From Colwellia hornerae (GTDB taxonomy: Bacteria > Pseudomonadota > Gammaproteobacteria > Enterobacterales > Alteromonadaceae): a stretch of 64,000 nucleotides of DNA. The translations under genes were made by a program, and so were the position numbers. The DNA lies in contig NZ_VOLR01000017.1 in the NCBI RefSeq assembly GCF_007954355.1, positions 1-64,000 on the forward strand, in the 5' to 3' direction. Positions 34,060 to 44,204 of this stretch are shown here, in pieces. The stretch's first letter is position 1. Every line of letters starts with the position of its first letter. The notes beneath the pieces were generated by a model, which worked only from the letters and a program-made list of their open reading frames with translations, did not search any database and was not told the origin of the DNA.

Positions 34060-35916
34060 ATGATGAACTCACCTAAAAAGAAGCCTTATCGTTACATTAC
34101 ATGGCAAAACCTACTCATTTTATTTACCTTACTTTTTCTCTTAATTAGTGCCCTGCCCAATTTGTATGGAGATAGAGTAACAATTCAACTCTCGCCTATA
34201 AATAGTTCCGTGCAACAACTGACCACTTATCAACTTAAAGATTTATTGGCTAAGCACAGCTTATCGGTTGATAAAATTCACTCCCTTAATCAAACCACAT
34301 CAATAACGCTCAGTAATAAAACTGACCTAAAATCAATTAATGAACTGTTATTTGTTGAATTTAATAATGATTATAACATTGAAAATTCAGTGATAAGTAA
34401 CTCACCCTTATGGTTACAGTCGCTTGACGCTAAGCCGATAAAGTTAGGTTTAGATTTAAGTGGTGGGGTATTATTTGTGCTTGAGGTCGATACAAAACAA
34501 GCCTTACTTGAGCGTTTTAAAAATATAGCATTAGCAATAAAAACTCTTGCCATGGAAGAACGAATTCGAGGGGTTAATGTTGTTCAAAGTAAGTTAGGTC
34601 TATCTATTGAAAACTATCAACAAAACCTTTTGGTGAGCTTTCCTAACGTAGAAAAAAGTAAAATTGATTTACTTTTTAATAAAATAAAAGCAGCTTACCC
34701 TGAATTATCTCAGCAAAAAAATCAAAATAACCAAGTAACCTTGTCATACTCATCACAAAAAACAGCTCAATATCGCCAAGAAACTATGCAGCAAACATTA
34801 AAAACAATGCGAGGAAGAATAGCAGAGTTAGGTATAACTGAAGCGGTAACACTGCAACAGGGGAAAAACTATATCCGTATTGAATTGCCTGGTGTCCATG
34901 ATCCAGATGAAGCAAAACGCATCATAGGTGCTACAGCTTCACTTGATTTTTATCAGCTTGCAGAAAATTCTACAGCTGCGGGTATATTACGTATGGCAGA
35001 CGAGCATGGCAGAGCATTTAACTTAAACAGTCAGGTGGTTTTTTCAGGCAGCAATATTAAAAATGCCCGTGCAGGCCAAGATCAAATGAGTATGCCTTTA
35101 GTCAACCTAACCTTAGATGCTATAGGTGGTAAGAAGATGTCACAGTTTTCTAAACAAAATATCGGTAACACTATGGTGACGGTATTTTCTGAGTTTTATC
35201 GAAGTGCTGATGACAAAATGGTCAAAAAAAGTAAAATAATCAATGTTGCCACAATCCAACAACACTTAGGCTCACAGTTTAGTATTACCCATATGCCCAG
35301 CCAACAAGCGGCACAAGAACTGTCATTATTATTGCGAGCAGGCTCGCTAACAGCGCCAGTAACTATAGTAAAACAGCGCACTATTGAAGCGACACTGGGC
35401 GAAAATAATATTAAAAATGGTATAAAAGCACTCAGTATAGGCATGGGTTTTACTTTGGTATTCATGGCTTTTTGGTATAGAGCTTTAGGGCTTATCGCCA
35501 ATGTGGCGTTGACACTAAACTTAATGAGCTTACTGGGCCTAATGTCGTTGCTCCCTGGAGCCGTACTTACTTTACCGGGCATCGCTGGTTTAGTGCTAAC
35601 AGTTGGTATGGCTGTTGATACTAATGTCTTGATCTTTGAGCGGATAAAAGAAGAATTAAAGCGCGGTCATAAAGTATTATCTGCCGTTGAGCAAGGTTAC
35701 AAAAGTGCATTTTCAACAATTCTTGATGCCAATATTACCACCATGATCACCGGCATCATTTTATACACCATAGGGAATGGCCCAGTAAAAGGTTTTGCCC
35801 TTATTTTGTGTTTAGGTATTTTAACCAGTATGTTCACTGGCGTTTTTGTTTCTAAAAGTCTAACAAACCTTGTCATTCGAAAAAACAAAGCTCAACTATT
35901 AGGCGTTAATGTATGA
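34060..35916 (+). CDS. secD: Protein translocase subunit SecD (stand-alone secDF locus)
   Basis: 618 residues, E. coli length. SecD uses the proton gradient to help pull proteins through SecYEG on the periplasmic side. There is an N-terminal membrane helix, then the periplasmic P1 domain with LGLDLSGGVLFVLEVD near 130. Helices 2-6 follow from about 455, with GMAVDTNVLIFERIKEEL carrying the conserved Asp needed for proton coupling. Its stop overlaps secF (ATGA). The usual partners tgt and yajC are absent: an unknown exported protein lies upstream. This may be a second secDF set, which cannot be confirmed from the window. Confidence 0.93.
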   Translation: MMNSPKKKPYRYITWQNLLILFTLLFLLISALPNLYGDRVTIQLSPINSSVQQLTTYQLKDLLAKHSLSVDKIHSLNQTTSITLSNKTDLKSINELLFVEFNNDYNIENSVISNSPLWLQSLDAKPIKLGLDLSGGVLFVLEVDTKQALLERFKNIALAIKTLAMEERIRGVNVVQSKLGLSIENYQQNLLVSFPNVEKSKIDLLFNKIKAAYPELSQQKNQNNQVTLSYSSQKTAQYRQETMQQTLKTMRGRIAELGITEAVTLQQGKNYIRIELPGVHDPDEAKRIIGATASLDFYQLAENSTAAGILRMADEHGRAFNLNSQVVFSGSNIKNARAGQDQMSMPLVNLTLDAIGGKKMSQFSKQNIGNTMVTVFSEFYRSADDKMVKKSKIINVATIQQHLGSQFSITHMPSQQAAQELSLLLRAGSLTAPVTIVKQRTIEATLGENNIKNGIKALSIGMGFTLVFMAFWYRALGLIANVALTLNLMSLLGLMSLLPGAVLTLPGIAGLVLTVGMAVDTNVLIFERIKEELKRGHKVLSAVEQGYKSAFSTILDANITTMITGIILYTIGNGPVKGFALILCLGILTSMFTGVFVSKSLTNLVIRKNKAQLLGVNV

Positions 35917-36833
35917 AAAATTTAAACATAAATAAGAAGTCTAAATTAAGTGTTTTTCGCCTAGCTGGTTGTTTTTTAGCAATAATTTTTATTGTTATAG
36001 CACTACTTGGGCTATTTAATAAAGGTTTAGCACTAGGTTTGGATTTTACTGGCGGTTACTTAACTGAATTTTCGACAGAAAAATCGCTCAGTCAACAGGA
36101 TATGAATAGCTTACTCGGTAATTATCTCCCTGAAAGCTTTAAACTAACCTCTGCAGAACAAGGCACTCATTGGAGTGTTCAACAAGCAGACAATAACGCC
36201 AGTTTACAAGATAAGGCATGGCTGACTCATTTTGCTGATAAAAACCAATTAAATATCACTCCACAAGATGCTATTTATATTGGCAGCCAAGTGGGTGAAG
36301 AGTTAATTAACCAAGGTGGCTTAGCACTGTTAACCGCAATTATTGTCATTTTAATGTATTTGTCTTTTAGATTCGAATGGCGTTTAGCCGCGGGTGCTGT
36401 TATTGCACTTTTTCATGATGTGCTGATTGTATTGGGAATTTTTGCATGGTTTGATATCCCCTTTGATTTAACAATATTAGCGAGTTTATTAGCTATTGTA
36501 GGTTACTCCTTAAATGACTCTATTATTGTCGGTGACAAAATTAGAGAAATAATGAAATCTACGAATGACGTCACAATAGATGAAGTGATCAATCAAGCCA
36601 TAAAATCAACCCTAGTGCGAACGATGATCACCTCAGGGACAACTTTAGTGACTATTATGGCTGTTTGGGGCTTTGCCGGGGAGTCTTTAGCGGGTTTTTC
36701 TATCGCGCTATTCTCAGGTATTTTAGTGGGCACGTTTTCTTCTATCGTAATTGCGGCAACAGTGCCACAGTTACTTGGGCTAACCGCTGATTATTATCAA
36801 CAAAAAGAGTTAGAGGTCTGTCCTTTACCTTAA
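35913..36833 (+). CDS. secF: Protein translocase subunit SecF
   Basis: 306 residues, near the 323 of E. coli. Six membrane helices with a periplasmic loop after helix 1. Landmarks are LGLDFTGGYLTEF near 37, GSQVGEEL near 125 and the conserved VGYSLNDSIIVGDKIRE in the fourth helix region. It pairs with SecD and overlaps it by four bases, so the two are co-translated. It ends in a short tail without extra domains, and a terminator follows. Confidence 0.93.
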   Translation: MKNLNINKKSKLSVFRLAGCFLAIIFIVIALLGLFNKGLALGLDFTGGYLTEFSTEKSLSQQDMNSLLGNYLPESFKLTSAEQGTHWSVQQADNNASLQDKAWLTHFADKNQLNITPQDAIYIGSQVGEELINQGGLALLTAIIVILMYLSFRFEWRLAAGAVIALFHDVLIVLGIFAWFDIPFDLTILASLLAIVGYSLNDSIIVGDKIREIMKSTNDVTIDEVINQAIKSTLVRTMITSGTTLVTIMAVWGFAGESLAGFSIALFSGILVGTFSSIVIAATVPQLLGLTADYYQQKELEVCPLP

Positions 36834-36863
36834 TGTAAACAGTTTCAGCGACACTTGCCGACA

Positions 36864-36900
36864 CTAGGATATTTACACTTAAGTAGATATCCTAGTTTTA
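36864..36900 (+). terminator. Terminator of the secDF operon
   Basis: CTAGGATAT and ATATCCTAG form a nine-base stem with a 14-base loop, followed by TTTTA. Confidence 0.7.
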
Positions 36901-36923
36901 TTCGCTGCCATATTTAAAGCTGA

Positions 36924-37445
36924 TTATTGTTCAAAAAGTGAAGCTAATCTGACTTTATAAAGATTATTGCTGGCCCCATAAAACTCAATCGTCTGTTCAA
37001 ATACAAAACCAAGTTTTTTTAATAATACGTTAGAGGATGTGTTTTCTAGTGTTGTGATCGCGACAACATTTACCGCATAATTATTGTCATAACCAACTTT
37101 TAATACTGCTAATGAGGCTTCTCGAGCAAAGCCTTGCGAGCAGTATTCAGGTAACAAGGCATAACCTAAGTCAGCATATTCCAATTCAGGCCGCTTTAAC
37201 AAACCACAGAGACCAATCGGTGTGTTATCACTTTTCAAAGCGACTAAATTTAGCCCAAAACCCTGTTCGCTATAGCTTGCGAGTGGACCATTAACTAAGT
37301 AGGCAATTGCATCTTTGCTCTCTCTAACCCCTTTATCGCCAATGTTTTTAATAAAAGCATCATCATTTAACAATTGCAGAACAAATTCATGGTCCTGCTC
37401 ATTCAAATGCCTAATCGTTAACCTTTCTGTTGTGCATAGCAGCAT
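36924..37445 (-). CDS. GNAT family acetyltransferase, RimJ/RimL-like
   Basis: 173 residues. The start TERLTIRHLNEQDHEFVLQL and the later LGYALLPEYCSQGFAREA (acetyl-CoA loop) and NTSSNVLLKKLGFVFE are typical of RimL-type N-acetyltransferases. The acceptor may be a protein N-terminus or a small molecule and cannot be told here. It lies 29 bases after metC on the same strand and is probably transcribed with it. Confidence 0.87.
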   Translation of the reverse strand: MLLCTTERLTIRHLNEQDHEFVLQLLNDDAFIKNIGDKGVRESKDAIAYLVNGPLASYSEQGFGLNLVALKSDNTPIGLCGLLKRPELEYADLGYALLPEYCSQGFAREASLAVLKVGYDNNYAVNVVAITTLENTSSNVLLKKLGFVFEQTIEFYGASNNLYKVRLASLFEQ

Positions 37446-37474
37446 ATAAATTCCAAACTTTTAACGCGTAAAAC

Positions 37475-38659
37475 CTAAGCTTTATTTTCTAAGGCCGCAT
37501 TTAATCGATCAAAGCCTCGCGCAAGGTCGGCAATTAGGTCATCAACATCCTCTAAACCTATATGCAGGCGAATTAATGGATACTCATAGTTCCACTTTGT
37601 CGCTGTCCGCAAACGTCCAACGTTGGTATTACCCAAAATTAAACTTTCAAAACCACCCCACGAATAGCCCATTTTAAAATGTTCCATACCATCGAGTAAG
37701 GCATTAAGTGATTGTTTATCGCCACGCGTTAATACAAAAGAAAACAACCCGTTAGCGCCAGTAAAGTCACGCTTAAAATATTCATGGCCTGGGCACGACT
37801 CGAATGCTGGATGAAGAATAACGTCAACTTCATCGCGTGTTGCTAACCAATTAGCCACTTTTAGCGCACTAGTTTGATGTTGTTTTAAACGCACACCTAA
37901 GGTGCGAATGCCACGCATTGCCAAATATAAATCATCAGGTGAAGTACATTGTCCCATCAGATAACTATTTTCTCGCAGTTGCGGCCAATACTCTTCTGTT
38001 GCTATTGCCGTGCCTAACATGACATCAGAATGACCAACAATGTATTTAGTCGCTGCTTGAATCGAAATATCAACACCGTAGTCAAAAGGTTGAAAGTTGA
38101 CCCCAGCAGCCCATGTATTATCGAGCATAACCATACAACCATGCTGGTGAGCAACTTCAGCAATACCAGGAACATCTTGAACTTCCATGGTGATAGAGCC
38201 GGGAGACTCTAAGAAAATTAGTCGAGTGTTTTCTTTAATAAGTTCAGCTATATCTCGGCCAATAGTAGGATCGTAATAAGTCGTTTCAACGCCAATATTG
38301 ACCAGTATTTTATCGCAAAAATCACGGGTTGGTTCATAAGCGGTATCTACCATTAGGATATGATCACCGGTTTTAACAAACGACAGAATAGCGTTAGTGA
38401 TCGCCGCGGTACCCGACGGATAAATAGCACAACCGGCGCCTCCTTCGAGATCAGTCATAGCATCAGCGAAAGCAAAAGCCGTTGAGGTGCCTCTTCGGCC
38501 ATAGAAAAGAACTTGATTACCACGATTTACTGTTGCGTAATTCATTTCTTTAACGGTATTAAAAACAACAGTGGATGCCCGTTCTACGGGAGGATTAACA
38601 ACGCCACGCGTCCATTTTGATTTTCGTCCCGCATTGACTATTTTGGTATCGTTGATCAT
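37475..38659 (-). CDS. metC: Cystathionine beta-lyase
   Basis: 394 residues, as in E. coli MetC (395). A PLP enzyme that splits cystathionine to homocysteine, ammonia and pyruvate in methionine synthesis. Family marks are VNPPVERASTVVF, FYGRRGTSTAFAF, SGTAAITNAILSF, the LDNTWAAG stretch and the PLP lysine in QAATKYIVGHSD near 210. The ATG has AGGATGA upstream. The closely related cystathionine gamma-synthase branch is less likely because the RRGTSTAFAF form is typical of MetC. Confidence 0.92.
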   Translation of the reverse strand: MINDTKIVNAGRKSKWTRGVVNPPVERASTVVFNTVKEMNYATVNRGNQVLFYGRRGTSTAFAFADAMTDLEGGAGCAIYPSGTAAITNAILSFVKTGDHILMVDTAYEPTRDFCDKILVNIGVETTYYDPTIGRDIAELIKENTRLIFLESPGSITMEVQDVPGIAEVAHQHGCMVMLDNTWAAGVNFQPFDYGVDISIQAATKYIVGHSDVMLGTAIATEEYWPQLRENSYLMGQCTSPDDLYLAMRGIRTLGVRLKQHQTSALKVANWLATRDEVDVILHPAFESCPGHEYFKRDFTGANGLFSFVLTRGDKQSLNALLDGMEHFKMGYSWGGFESLILGNTNVGRLRTATKWNYEYPLIRLHIGLEDVDDLIADLARGFDRLNAALENKA

Positions 38660-38780
38660 GATTTATCATCCTAAAACATAAAATTCATTTAGCCATCTAA
38701 ATAGCTAACTTAATAAAGTCACCTTATGATCTTTCCAAGCATGATGCACGATTTATTTATATTAATTAACACAACACAAG

Positions 38781-41294
38781 CTATTGAAACAAGTTCATTT
38801 GATCACTGGTTAATTTTTCAAAACTACTACCCACAAAAGGTAAAATAGCATCAGCAACCGTCGCTAATTGGCGATCGATATAAAACTGGTAGTCGAGTGG
38901 CGCATTAACATAACCTTTGGCTTGCGGTCCAGAGGTCGTAATCAGGTACTCTATCCAACCACGTTGCTGATATTTTTGCGGTTGATTATTTATTTTGTTT
39001 ATATCATCGGCTAATCGTGCCGCTTTGACATGGGGTGGCACGTTTTTAATATAATGATCTAACTGCCTGCGAATACGTTTACGATATACCAGTAAATGAT
39101 CTAATTGCCCTGCTGATGTTTGAGCAACAATACTGCGAACATAATCGGCAAAAGGTTCGCCGTTAAATATTTTTAAATACAACTCTCGTTGAAAGGTTTT
39201 AGCCAGTTCAGTCCAATCGGTGCGGACACTTTCTAAGCCTTTAAAAATCAATTCTGATGTCCCCTTCTTTTCAACCATGCCAGCATAACGCTTCTTGGTA
39301 CCAACATCTTGTCCTCTGATGGTGGGCATCAAAAATTGGCTAAAATGTGTTTCAAACTCAATTTCAAGTTGGCTTTCTATCGCAAAATCTTTTTTAAGCG
39401 TTGCTTGCCACCTAAGATTAATTTTATCTTGTAAGGCTTTACCCAGCGTTTGGCATTGCTGGAGGGTAAGATCATCATCAACACTGACAAAAATAGAATC
39501 GGTATCACCATAAATGACTTGATAACCATCATCTTCTAACCACATTTTAGTGGTGATTAATAATTCATGGCTTCGTTTAGTGATTGAGCCCGATAAACGT
39601 GGATCAAAAAATCGACATCCCGTTGAGCCTAATACGCCATAAAACGAATTCATAATAATTTTTATCGCTTGTGACAATGCGGCATTTTTATCTTTTTTAG
39701 CGATATCACGCTCTAACCAAAGTTCGTTAATAATTTCAGGTAAAAAGTGTTTATCTCTAGAGAAATAAGCACCATCAAAACCTTTAATACTATTTTTCGG
39801 TGATTTTAACCCTTCAATTAGGCCCATAGGATCAATATTAAAGCTTCGAATAATAGAGGGGTAAAGGCTTTTAAAATCCAGCACTAGTACATTTTTATAT
39901 AAACCCGGAATAGAGTCCATCACATAACCACCAGGAGAAACCAGTCCTTGCAAGCCATCACCCATATTGGGGGCAATATAACCACTGCGGTGTAGTTTAG
40001 GTAAGTATAAATTGGTGAATGCGGCCACAGATCCGCCAATACGGTCTATAGATAAACCGGTTAATTTGGCGCGTAAACGTGTGAACTCAAGTAATAAAGA
40101 CTGTTCAAAAATAAGGGTAACTAAATGGCAATCTTCAAGGTTATAGGCCGCTAAAGCTAGCTTGTCATCGGCAAAGTTGTCGTTAATTTCTTGCATTCTA
40201 TTGTCAACATCATCGACTTTTTTCCCTTTACCTAATAAAGCATTGGCAACAAAATCAAGGGAAAAACTCGGAAAGTTATAAGTAGCATTTTTGAGTAAAT
40301 CAATACCATCAAGGACCACTCTGCCAGCAACATCAATAAATTTTTGCTCATTTTGACTACCGCCTGCCGAACGTGTCCGCCAGCGAGGCGACTTAGCGTT
40401 GCGACCAATATTAAAAGCAATGTTATAAATATCACAGCGTTTTTGTAGTAAATTAAAATCAAAATTAATCACATTCCAACCAATAAAAATATCGGGGTCG
40501 TGGGTTTTTATCCACGCGATCAGCGCAGCCAAAAGTGCTTGTTCATTGTCAAGCCAAACAATGTGTTGTGCAATTTCTGTCGCCTCTTCATCTGACAATT
40601 TTGACTGCGTTGCTTTTGCTATAACATTATTTTGATCACCGATCATCAAAACACACTTTATCGACTTACCATCAGACATTTTATGCGAATGTAAACCAAT
40701 AGAATAAAGCTCCCCCGCCATTGAACACTCAATATCAAGGGATACCATAGTTAAAGCAATGTCATCTAATAATTGAGCCTTATCTGTTGCACGACATTTA
40801 TTACAATAAAAAGTAGCAAAGTTACTTTGCGGAAATTGTTTGGGTAGTTCGGTTATCGGTTGCGCTATCGACTGAGGAATAAATTCAATACCAGAGGTAA
40901 TAAAGCGCTCCATTAAAAAACGTTCATCGGGGCGAAAATCGTCTTCATAGCATTTTATCTGTGCTTGTTTTAAAGCATCACGTGCGCGATAGAAGTCACG
41001 CATCGTTGAAAAGTAGAAGCCACTGACCAGTTGTTGGTTAAAGGTTTTAAGCGCAAGCGGGTTAACTTTAGCTGTTAATATACGCTGTTCGGACAGTAGG
41101 CTTTGCGCTTGTACTTGTTGTCTTTGTTCAACAAAAAATAATGCTTGCTGATTTTGTACAATAATATTAACAGCACCTTGCAGGGTTTTTACCCATAAAG
41201 ATAATTCAATACCTTGTTTGGTATCATAAGCTTGACGGGTTAATAAAAAGCCATAATTCGAGCTAGGCGTTAATTTTTCGACAGTTAATGACAT
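38781..41294 (-). CDS. polB: DNA polymerase II (family B)
   Basis: 837 residues against 783 in E. coli. The 3'-5' exonuclease has SLDIEC (Asp187, Glu189), NVINFDFNLL and YNLEDCHLV. The polymerase has DFKSLYPSIIRSFNIDP (motif A), KIIMNSFYGVLGS (motif B) and YGDTDSIFV (motif C). It acts in replication restart and translesion repair. In E. coli polB (dinA) is SOS-induced, and here a consensus LexA box lies 33 bases before the start. The gene diverges from dinG, so one box may control both. The ribosome binding site is weak. Confidence 0.96.
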   Translation of the reverse strand: MSLTVEKLTPSSNYGFLLTRQAYDTKQGIELSLWVKTLQGAVNIIVQNQQALFFVEQRQQVQAQSLLSEQRILTAKVNPLALKTFNQQLVSGFYFSTMRDFYRARDALKQAQIKCYEDDFRPDERFLMERFITSGIEFIPQSIAQPITELPKQFPQSNFATFYCNKCRATDKAQLLDDIALTMVSLDIECSMAGELYSIGLHSHKMSDGKSIKCVLMIGDQNNVIAKATQSKLSDEEATEIAQHIVWLDNEQALLAALIAWIKTHDPDIFIGWNVINFDFNLLQKRCDIYNIAFNIGRNAKSPRWRTRSAGGSQNEQKFIDVAGRVVLDGIDLLKNATYNFPSFSLDFVANALLGKGKKVDDVDNRMQEINDNFADDKLALAAYNLEDCHLVTLIFEQSLLLEFTRLRAKLTGLSIDRIGGSVAAFTNLYLPKLHRSGYIAPNMGDGLQGLVSPGGYVMDSIPGLYKNVLVLDFKSLYPSIIRSFNIDPMGLIEGLKSPKNSIKGFDGAYFSRDKHFLPEIINELWLERDIAKKDKNAALSQAIKIIMNSFYGVLGSTGCRFFDPRLSGSITKRSHELLITTKMWLEDDGYQVIYGDTDSIFVSVDDDLTLQQCQTLGKALQDKINLRWQATLKKDFAIESQLEIEFETHFSQFLMPTIRGQDVGTKKRYAGMVEKKGTSELIFKGLESVRTDWTELAKTFQRELYLKIFNGEPFADYVRSIVAQTSAGQLDHLLVYRKRIRRQLDHYIKNVPPHVKAARLADDINKINNQPQKYQQRGWIEYLITTSGPQAKGYVNAPLDYQFYIDRQLATVADAILPFVGSSFEKLTSDQMNLFQ

Positions 41295-41327
41295 TAATTA
41301 TTTTAATTCGTTGCGGATAACGATAAA

Positions 41328-41343
41328 CTGTTAATATATACAG
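41328..41343. promoter_or_regulatory. LexA (SOS) box shared by polB and dinG
   Basis: CTGTTAATATATACAG fits the LexA consensus CTGT-N8-ACAG exactly, with an AT-only centre. It lies 33 bases before polB and 80 before dinG. A weaker partner CTATTTGAAGATACAG lies at 41359-41374. Confidence 0.82.
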
Positions 41344-41422
41344 CAGTATATACTCATCCTATTTGAAGATACAGGATTTAGGCTATTTAAGTAGCATGAG
41401 TATATAACCAAATGAACCCTAA

Positions 41423-43552
41423 ATGGCTAACAGCATGCTAAGCGATAAAATTAAAGCAGCAATTCGCACATCGTATAAAACCATAGGTGAAAACCTAGAA
41501 AACTTTCATCCAAGAAAACAGCAAACTTTTTTGATTGCCGAAATAGCTAAAACCCTCGCGGGAGAATACGATAAAGCGCGAAAAATTATTACCATTGAAG
41601 CCGGCACCGGTACGGGTAAATCGTTAGCTTATTCATTAGGCGCTATTCCGTTAGCGATGTCACGTCAAAAAAAGGTCTGTATTTCTACCGCAACAGTTGC
41701 GTTACAAGAGCAGTTAGTTGACAAAGACTTACCCTTCTTAAAGAAACATTCAGGCTTGGATTTTAATTTCACCTTAGTCAAAGGTCGCCAGCGCTATGTT
41801 TGTCGCCAGAAATTAGCGCTTGCCGTCAGTCAAGAAGATTCACCTCAGGCTGGTTTCACCTTTGCGCAAAAACCTGATGCCATGGATATAAAGTTATTAC
41901 ATCATTTGCATAAAGCGTTAACGGATAATAAATGGCAAGGCGATCTAGATTCTTGGGCTGATCCTATTCCTCATCATTTATGGCAACAAATTCAATGTGA
42001 CAAACACAGCTGTTTAAAACATGTAGCCGAACACACCCATTGCCCTTTTCATAAAGCACGAGAAACTATGGACTCTGCCGATGTGTTGGTGATAAACCAT
42101 AGCTTATTACTGGCCGATTTAGAGCTCGGTGGTGGCGTTATCTTACCCTCACCAGAAGACACCTTTTATATTATTGACGAAGCACATCATCTGCCTAAAG
42201 TAACCCGGGATCATTCAAGTGCCAATGTTACCATCAAAGGCGCCATTGACTGGCTAACCAAGTTAAAAGAAACTGGCGATAAAATGGCGAAATTAATAAA
42301 GTCGACATCAGCCATTTCACCCTCGTTAAAGTTAGGGGACGATTGCCAAGATTTATTAATGGAAATGCAAAAAGTAGCCAACTTTATAGAAAACAATCAA
42401 GCGTTATATTTTAATGAAAAAGCTAAAGAAAATAACCGTTTTTCACGTGATGATGATGCGGCATTATACCGTTTTGAAAACGGTATCATTCCACCAAACT
42501 TAAAAAATTGGTCTCAAGATTTAGCCGAACTCAGTAAAAAATGTTTAGCACATTGCAACAAGCTTTATAACTTATTGATGGAGTCAGTAAAAGACGGAGA
42601 GTGTAAAATGTTTATTGCTGAACCCTTGCTTGCTGAAGCCGGTTTTATGATCCAGCGCTTAGAGAATTTTAACTCGCTATGGAAAATGTATGCTAAAACA
42701 GATAGTGAGAAAGGCGCTCCCATGGCAAGGTGGTTAGAGAAGCTTACCGGAAAGCGTAGCGATTTTTTAGTGTCGGCCTCTCCTATTGAAGTCGGCTTTA
42801 CTCTTGAAGATATTCTCTGGTCAAAATGTGAAGGGGCGGTATTATGTTCAGCTACCATTCTAGCTTTGAATTCCTTTGAGCATTTTCGCCGTCAGGTTGG
42901 TTTACAAACTAATGATGGCTCACAATATCAAAAGGTCGACTCACCGTTTGATTATCAAAATAATGCGCAACTTGTTATCGCTAAAATGAAAAATGAGCCA
43001 AGCAGCCCTCAGTTCACCGATGAATTAATCAACGAGTTACCGGTGTTAATTAAACAAGAAAAAGCCTGTTTAGTGCTATTTTCTTCGTATTGGCAAATGG
43101 AGCAAGTGGCTAAAGCCTTGCGAGAGCAGCACAAAATGGAGATTCTGGTTCAGGGTGAACAGTCACGTCAACACATTATCGAAGCGCATCGAAAACGCTG
43201 TGATGAAGATAAAACCAGTATAATTTTTGGCACACAAAGTTTTTCTGAGGGTCTAGATTTACCCGGTAAATATTTAACTAATTTGATTATTACCAAATTA
43301 CCCTTTTCCGTGCCGACATCACCGGTTGAAGAAGCCCAAGCTGAATACATTACCACTAAAGGGGGCAACCCTTTTATGTCAATTTCAGTGCCTGAAACTT
43401 CAAAAAAATTGATTCAAGCGACCGGACGCTTACTGCGCAATGAAAAAGATACCGGTATCATAACTTTAATGGATAAACGCTTAGTGACTAAACGTTATGG
43501 CAAGCAATTACTTGATTCTTTACCGCCATATCGAATTATTTCAAAAGGATAA
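41423..43552 (+). CDS. dinG: ATP-dependent DNA helicase DinG
   Basis: 709 residues (E. coli 716). An iron-sulfur superfamily 2 helicase that unwinds D-loops and R-loops. Walker A is AGTGTGKS near 60-67. The Fe-S cysteines are in KGRQRYVC and in the cluster CDKHSCLKHVAEHTHCPF. The DEAH box is IIDEAHH, and the C-terminal helicase motifs include FGTQSFSEGLDLPG and QATGRLLRNEKDTG. The LexA box upstream fits its SOS role. The start could also be the second Met (MLSDKIKAAI), as no strong ribosome binding site is seen. It leads the unit dinG-rluE-nudJ. Confidence 0.95.
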   Translation: MANSMLSDKIKAAIRTSYKTIGENLENFHPRKQQTFLIAEIAKTLAGEYDKARKIITIEAGTGTGKSLAYSLGAIPLAMSRQKKVCISTATVALQEQLVDKDLPFLKKHSGLDFNFTLVKGRQRYVCRQKLALAVSQEDSPQAGFTFAQKPDAMDIKLLHHLHKALTDNKWQGDLDSWADPIPHHLWQQIQCDKHSCLKHVAEHTHCPFHKARETMDSADVLVINHSLLLADLELGGGVILPSPEDTFYIIDEAHHLPKVTRDHSSANVTIKGAIDWLTKLKETGDKMAKLIKSTSAISPSLKLGDDCQDLLMEMQKVANFIENNQALYFNEKAKENNRFSRDDDAALYRFENGIIPPNLKNWSQDLAELSKKCLAHCNKLYNLLMESVKDGECKMFIAEPLLAEAGFMIQRLENFNSLWKMYAKTDSEKGAPMARWLEKLTGKRSDFLVSASPIEVGFTLEDILWSKCEGAVLCSATILALNSFEHFRRQVGLQTNDGSQYQKVDSPFDYQNNAQLVIAKMKNEPSSPQFTDELINELPVLIKQEKACLVLFSSYWQMEQVAKALREQHKMEILVQGEQSRQHIIEAHRKRCDEDKTSIIFGTQSFSEGLDLPGKYLTNLIITKLPFSVPTSPVEEAQAEYITTKGGNPFMSISVPETSKKLIQATGRLLRNEKDTGIITLMDKRLVTKRYGKQLLDSLPPYRIISKG

Positions 43553-43555
43553 GCT

Positions 43556-44200
43556 GTGACTAATTTCACTAAAACGACAAAAGCGTCAAACTCAACTAAT
43601 CGTCGATTATCGAAGAGTCGCTCATTAAAAGACGTTAAGCCTCGTCCTGCTCCAGCAGACCGAGTTTTGGTACTATTTAATAAACCCTTTGATGTACTCT
43701 CACAATTTACCGACGATCAGCAACGTAAAACCTTAAAAGACTTTATTCCGGTAAAAGAGGTCTATGCAGCGGGGCGTTTAGACCGCGACAGTGAAGGCTT
43801 ATTGTTGCTAACAAACGATGGAAAATTGCAGCATAAACTGACTAATCCAAAAGAAAAAACAGAAAAAACCTACTGGGCACAAGTCGAGGGTGTGCCCCAG
43901 GAAGTTGACTTACAAAAGCTTCGTAATGGTGTAGAACTTAAAGATGGCCAAACCTTACCAGCTAAAGTGAAAGTGATCAGTGCACCAGAGCTTTGGCCAC
44001 GTAACCCGCCAATACGCGAGCGGGCAAGTATTCCAACGACATGGTTAAGTATCTCAATTACTGAAGGTAGAAATCGACAAGTACGTAGAATGACCGCCGC
44101 TATTAACTTTCCAACACTGCGACTTATTCGTTACAGCATAGGTAAATACAGCCTAGACGGTATCGAAAATGGACATTACCAACAACTTAAAGCTGAGTAA
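43556..44200 (+). CDS. rluE: 23S rRNA pseudouridine synthase RluE
   Basis: 214 residues of the RsuA/RluB/E/F family. The first ~35 residues are basic. The catalytic core has [32 protein letters not shown] with the catalytic Asp, and [16 protein letters not shown]. The family member with this short form next to nudJ-mnmA is RluE, which makes pseudouridine 2457 in 23S rRNA of E. coli. The start is GTG at 43556, four bases after the dinG stop, with AAGGAT upstream. Confidence 0.9.
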   Translation: MTNFTKTTKASNSTNRRLSKSRSLKDVKPRPAPADRVLVLFNKPFDVLSQFTDDQQRKTLKDFIPVKEVYAAGRLDRDSEGLLLLTNDGKLQHKLTNPKEKTEKTYWAQVEGVPQEVDLQKLRNGVELKDGQTLPAKVKVISAPELWPRNPPIRERASIPTTWLSISITEGRNRQVRRMTAAINFPTLRLIRYSIGKYSLDGIENGHYQQLKAE

Positions 44201-44204
44201 TAAC

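Noticed and set aside
38691-38706. MetJ-like site upstream of metC (AGCCATCTAAATAGCT)
   Set aside because: Only the first half resembles AGACGTCT; the second half fits poorly, so the match is within chance for AT-rich DNA.
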